From Ferrimonas aestuarii (GTDB lineage Bacteria; Pseudomonadota; Gammaproteobacteria; Enterobacterales; Shewanellaceae), in NCBI RefSeq assembly GCF_005116665.1, contig NZ_SWCJ01000003.1:186001-250000 (forward strand): 64,000 nucleotides of DNA. Reading direction: 5' to 3'. The number at the start of each line of letters is the position of its first letter. Position 1 is the stretch's first letter. The translations under genes were made by a program, and so were the position numbers. The notes under the pieces are model-generated. The model was not told the origin of the DNA and did not search any database. It saw only the letters and a program-made list of their open reading frames with translations. This document shows positions 62,673 through 64,000 of this stretch, piece by piece.

Positions 62673-64000
62673 GTGAAAGCAGTAGCAACTAAAGTCGCCA
62701 TCGCCCTGGCACTCAGCCTAGGTGCCGGCGCCGCCTCAGCCAAAGACACCATCTCCCTGAACGGCTTCGACATGACTCTGGAGCAAGCTTGGTCCATCGC
62801 CGAAGGTGATGCCAAGGTCGACATCGCTCGCAAGGCAGAGAAACGCCTAGACAAAGCTTACGATACCCTGATGACCGCCGCTCGCTTAGGCAAGCCCGTT
62901 TACGGCCTGACCGTGGGCGTGGGTCTAAACAAAGACCACAAACTGTTTGATGCCAGTGGCGAAATGACCCCAGAAGCGCTGAAAGCTTCTAAAGAGTTCC
63001 AGATCAACGCACTGCGTGCTCACAGCGCCGGTATCGGCGAACCAATGCCAGCGGAGATGGTTCGCCTAGGCATGGCCATTCGTCTAAACACCCTACTGCA
63101 CGGTCAAACCGGTGTTCAACCTGAAGTGGCCGAGCTGTACGAAGCCTACTTGAACCACGACATCATTCCTGTCATCCCATCAAAGGGTACCGTTGGCGAA
63201 GCGGACATCCTGCTGGCCTCTCACGTCGGTCTAGCAATGCTGGGTGAATGGGAAGTGTTCTACAAAGGCGAGCGCATGAGCTCAGCCAAAGCGATGAAGA
63301 AAGCGGGCATCAAGCCACTGGATCCTATCGGTAAAGATGCACTGTCCATTCTGTCTAACAACGCCTTCGCGACCGCTTACGCCATGCAAGGTTTGAAAGA
63401 CGCTGAGCAAGTATTGAAAGTGGCACCAACCCTGTTTGGTCTGTCTCTGGAAGGTCTGAACGGTAACGTGGCACCATTCCTGCCACAGACCAATGGCGTA
63501 CGCCCATTCCCATACGTTCAAGCGACCTCCAAAAACATCCTGAACCAGCTTGATGGCTCCTACCTGTGGGATCTGAACGACCAGCGCCCTCTGCAGGATC
63601 CACTGTCGTTCCGTACCACTGGCTACACCTTCGCCATGGCTGAAAAAGCGGCGGACGAGCTGGAGTCGATGCTGAAGATTCAGATCAACGCATCCGATGA
63701 CAACCCAGCAGTAGTACTGAACCCTGAACAGGACTACACCCAGTACCCTCAAGTTGCTAAGTACCTGATCGACGGTAAAGGTGGCGTATTCCCAACCACC
63801 AACTTCAACCCTCTGCCAGTTGCCATGGCGGTTCAGCAGTTGAGCGTGGCCCTGACTCAGGTTTCCCACAACTCAGTCATGCGCACCACTCGCTTGTCTG
63901 ACGATCACTTCACCAAGCTGCCACGCTTCCTGACTGCACCAGGCAACGTGGGCCACGCCTTTGGCGCGGTACAAAAAGCCTATGTGGATCTGCACGTACG
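62673..64000 (+). CDS. Periplasmic histidine/aromatic amino acid ammonia-lyase homologue lacking the MIO triad (partial)
   Basis: The first 442 residues of a protein that runs off the right edge. It starts with GTG, with GGAG 8 bases upstream. A signal peptide (MKAVATKVAIALALSLGAG, cleavage after ASA at residue 23) sends it to the periplasm, whereas classical HutH is cytoplasmic. Family landmarks are present: YGLTVGVG (Tyr77, HutH Tyr53), RAHSAGIG (His117, His83), QDPLSFR (Gln308 and Arg314, Gln277 and Arg283) and SDDNPA. The loop that should hold Ala-Ser-Gly, source of the MIO electrophile, reads GTVGEADILL (residues 172-181), and Tyr280 is replaced by Leu311. Ordinary ammonia-lyase chemistry is therefore doubtful. 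Confidence 0.85.
   Translation, partial: MKAVATKVAIALALSLGAGAASAKDTISLNGFDMTLEQAWSIAEGDAKVDIARKAEKRLDKAYDTLMTAARLGKPVYGLTVGVGLNKDHKLFDASGEMTPEALKASKEFQINALRAHSAGIGEPMPAEMVRLGMAIRLNTLLHGQTGVQPEVAELYEAYLNHDIIPVIPSKGTVGEADILLASHVGLAMLGEWEVFYKGERMSSAKAMKKAGIKPLDPIGKDALSILSNNAFATAYAMQGLKDAEQVLKVAPTLFGLSLEGLNGNVAPFLPQTNGVRPFPYVQATSKNILNQLDGSYLWDLNDQRPLQDPLSFRTTGYTFAMAEKAADELESMLKIQINASDDNPAVVLNPEQDYTQYPQVAKYLIDGKGGVFPTTNFNPLPVAMAVQQLSVALTQVSHNSVMRTTRLSDDHFTKLPRFLTAPGNVGHAFGAVQKAYVDLHV

Noticed and set aside
63186..63210. Frameshift as the cause of the missing Ala-Ser-Gly
   Set aside because: The frame stays open on both sides with family residues before and after, and neither alternative frame spells the triad.
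1..64000. CRISPR arrays, tRNA or rRNA genes, prophage or insertion sequences
   Set aside because: No regularly spaced repeats, no tRNA-like folds with CCA ends that I could identify, and no transposase or integrase reading frames.

Overview
The window looks like a chromosomal segment of a metal-respiring gammaproteobacterium of the Shewanella/Ferrimonas group (Alteromonadales). The evidence is a surface-type decaheme cytochrome of the OmcA/MtrC family, a second lipoprotein multiheme cytochrome, the split and enlarged PstC/PstA phosphate permease found in that group, gammaproteobacterial markers (RdgC, YihD, Xni, PpnN, DbpA, a class with separate PyrB and PyrI), and a periplasmic histidine-ammonia-lyase-like protein beside a sigma-54 activator. 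Ferrimonas is my preference over Shewanella, but that is an impression, not a proof. There are no rRNA or tRNA genes, no CRISPR array and no insertion sequence.

Layout. 1-2108: end of an RND efflux pair (permease cut by the window edge, plus its membrane fusion lipoprotein). 2385-4094: cytoplasmic 5'-nucleotidase-type metallophosphatase. 4148-17440: a phosphate block, pstC-pstA-pstB-phoU on the minus strand, ppk-ppx on the plus strand, then pstS, phoR and phoB on the minus strand, with tandem Pho boxes (7-base units every 11 bases) at pstC, ppk, pstS, phoB and, further on, a porin at 21216-22142. 17738-21110: two unrecognised membrane proteins and a prepilin-like protein lacking the usual Glu5. 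22366-31573: housekeeping and regulatory genes (rdgC, M61 peptidase, diguanylate cyclase, ppnN-xni-SDR operon, MarR/DUF3861 pair with clear operators, DUF3192). 31583-36355: a two-component system with an ArsR-like output domain facing an OmcA/MtrC-type decaheme cytochrome across a region with three TTGAC repeats in exact 10-base phase. 36356-37003: terminators and the first copy of a 204-base dispersed repeat. 37004-53841: HAD phosphatase, S9 peptidase, NAD-type isocitrate dehydrogenase, a lipoprotein hydrolase/two-component operon, a second RND pair, dbpA, an acetoacetyl-CoA reductase and pyrBI. 54119-58513: small unknown protein, a LuxR solo, a tetraheme lipoprotein with an unrecognised large N-terminal region, DUF2797 and yihD.

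58514-64000 is the most interesting part. A sigma-54 activator (60624-62159) sits between an outer-membrane porin and a periplasmic ammonia-lyase-like gene. Both target genes have good -24/-12 promoters and share a 15-base upstream motif (13 of 15 bases equal), so they look like one regulon. The lyase homologue keeps several family residues but lacks the Ala-Ser-Gly triad that makes the MIO cofactor, and the active-site Tyr280 position is Leu, so it may not be an ordinary ammonia lyase. Between the porin and the activator lie a third sigma-54-like promoter followed by an intrinsic terminator about 135 bases downstream (a possible small RNA) and the second copy of the dispersed repeat.
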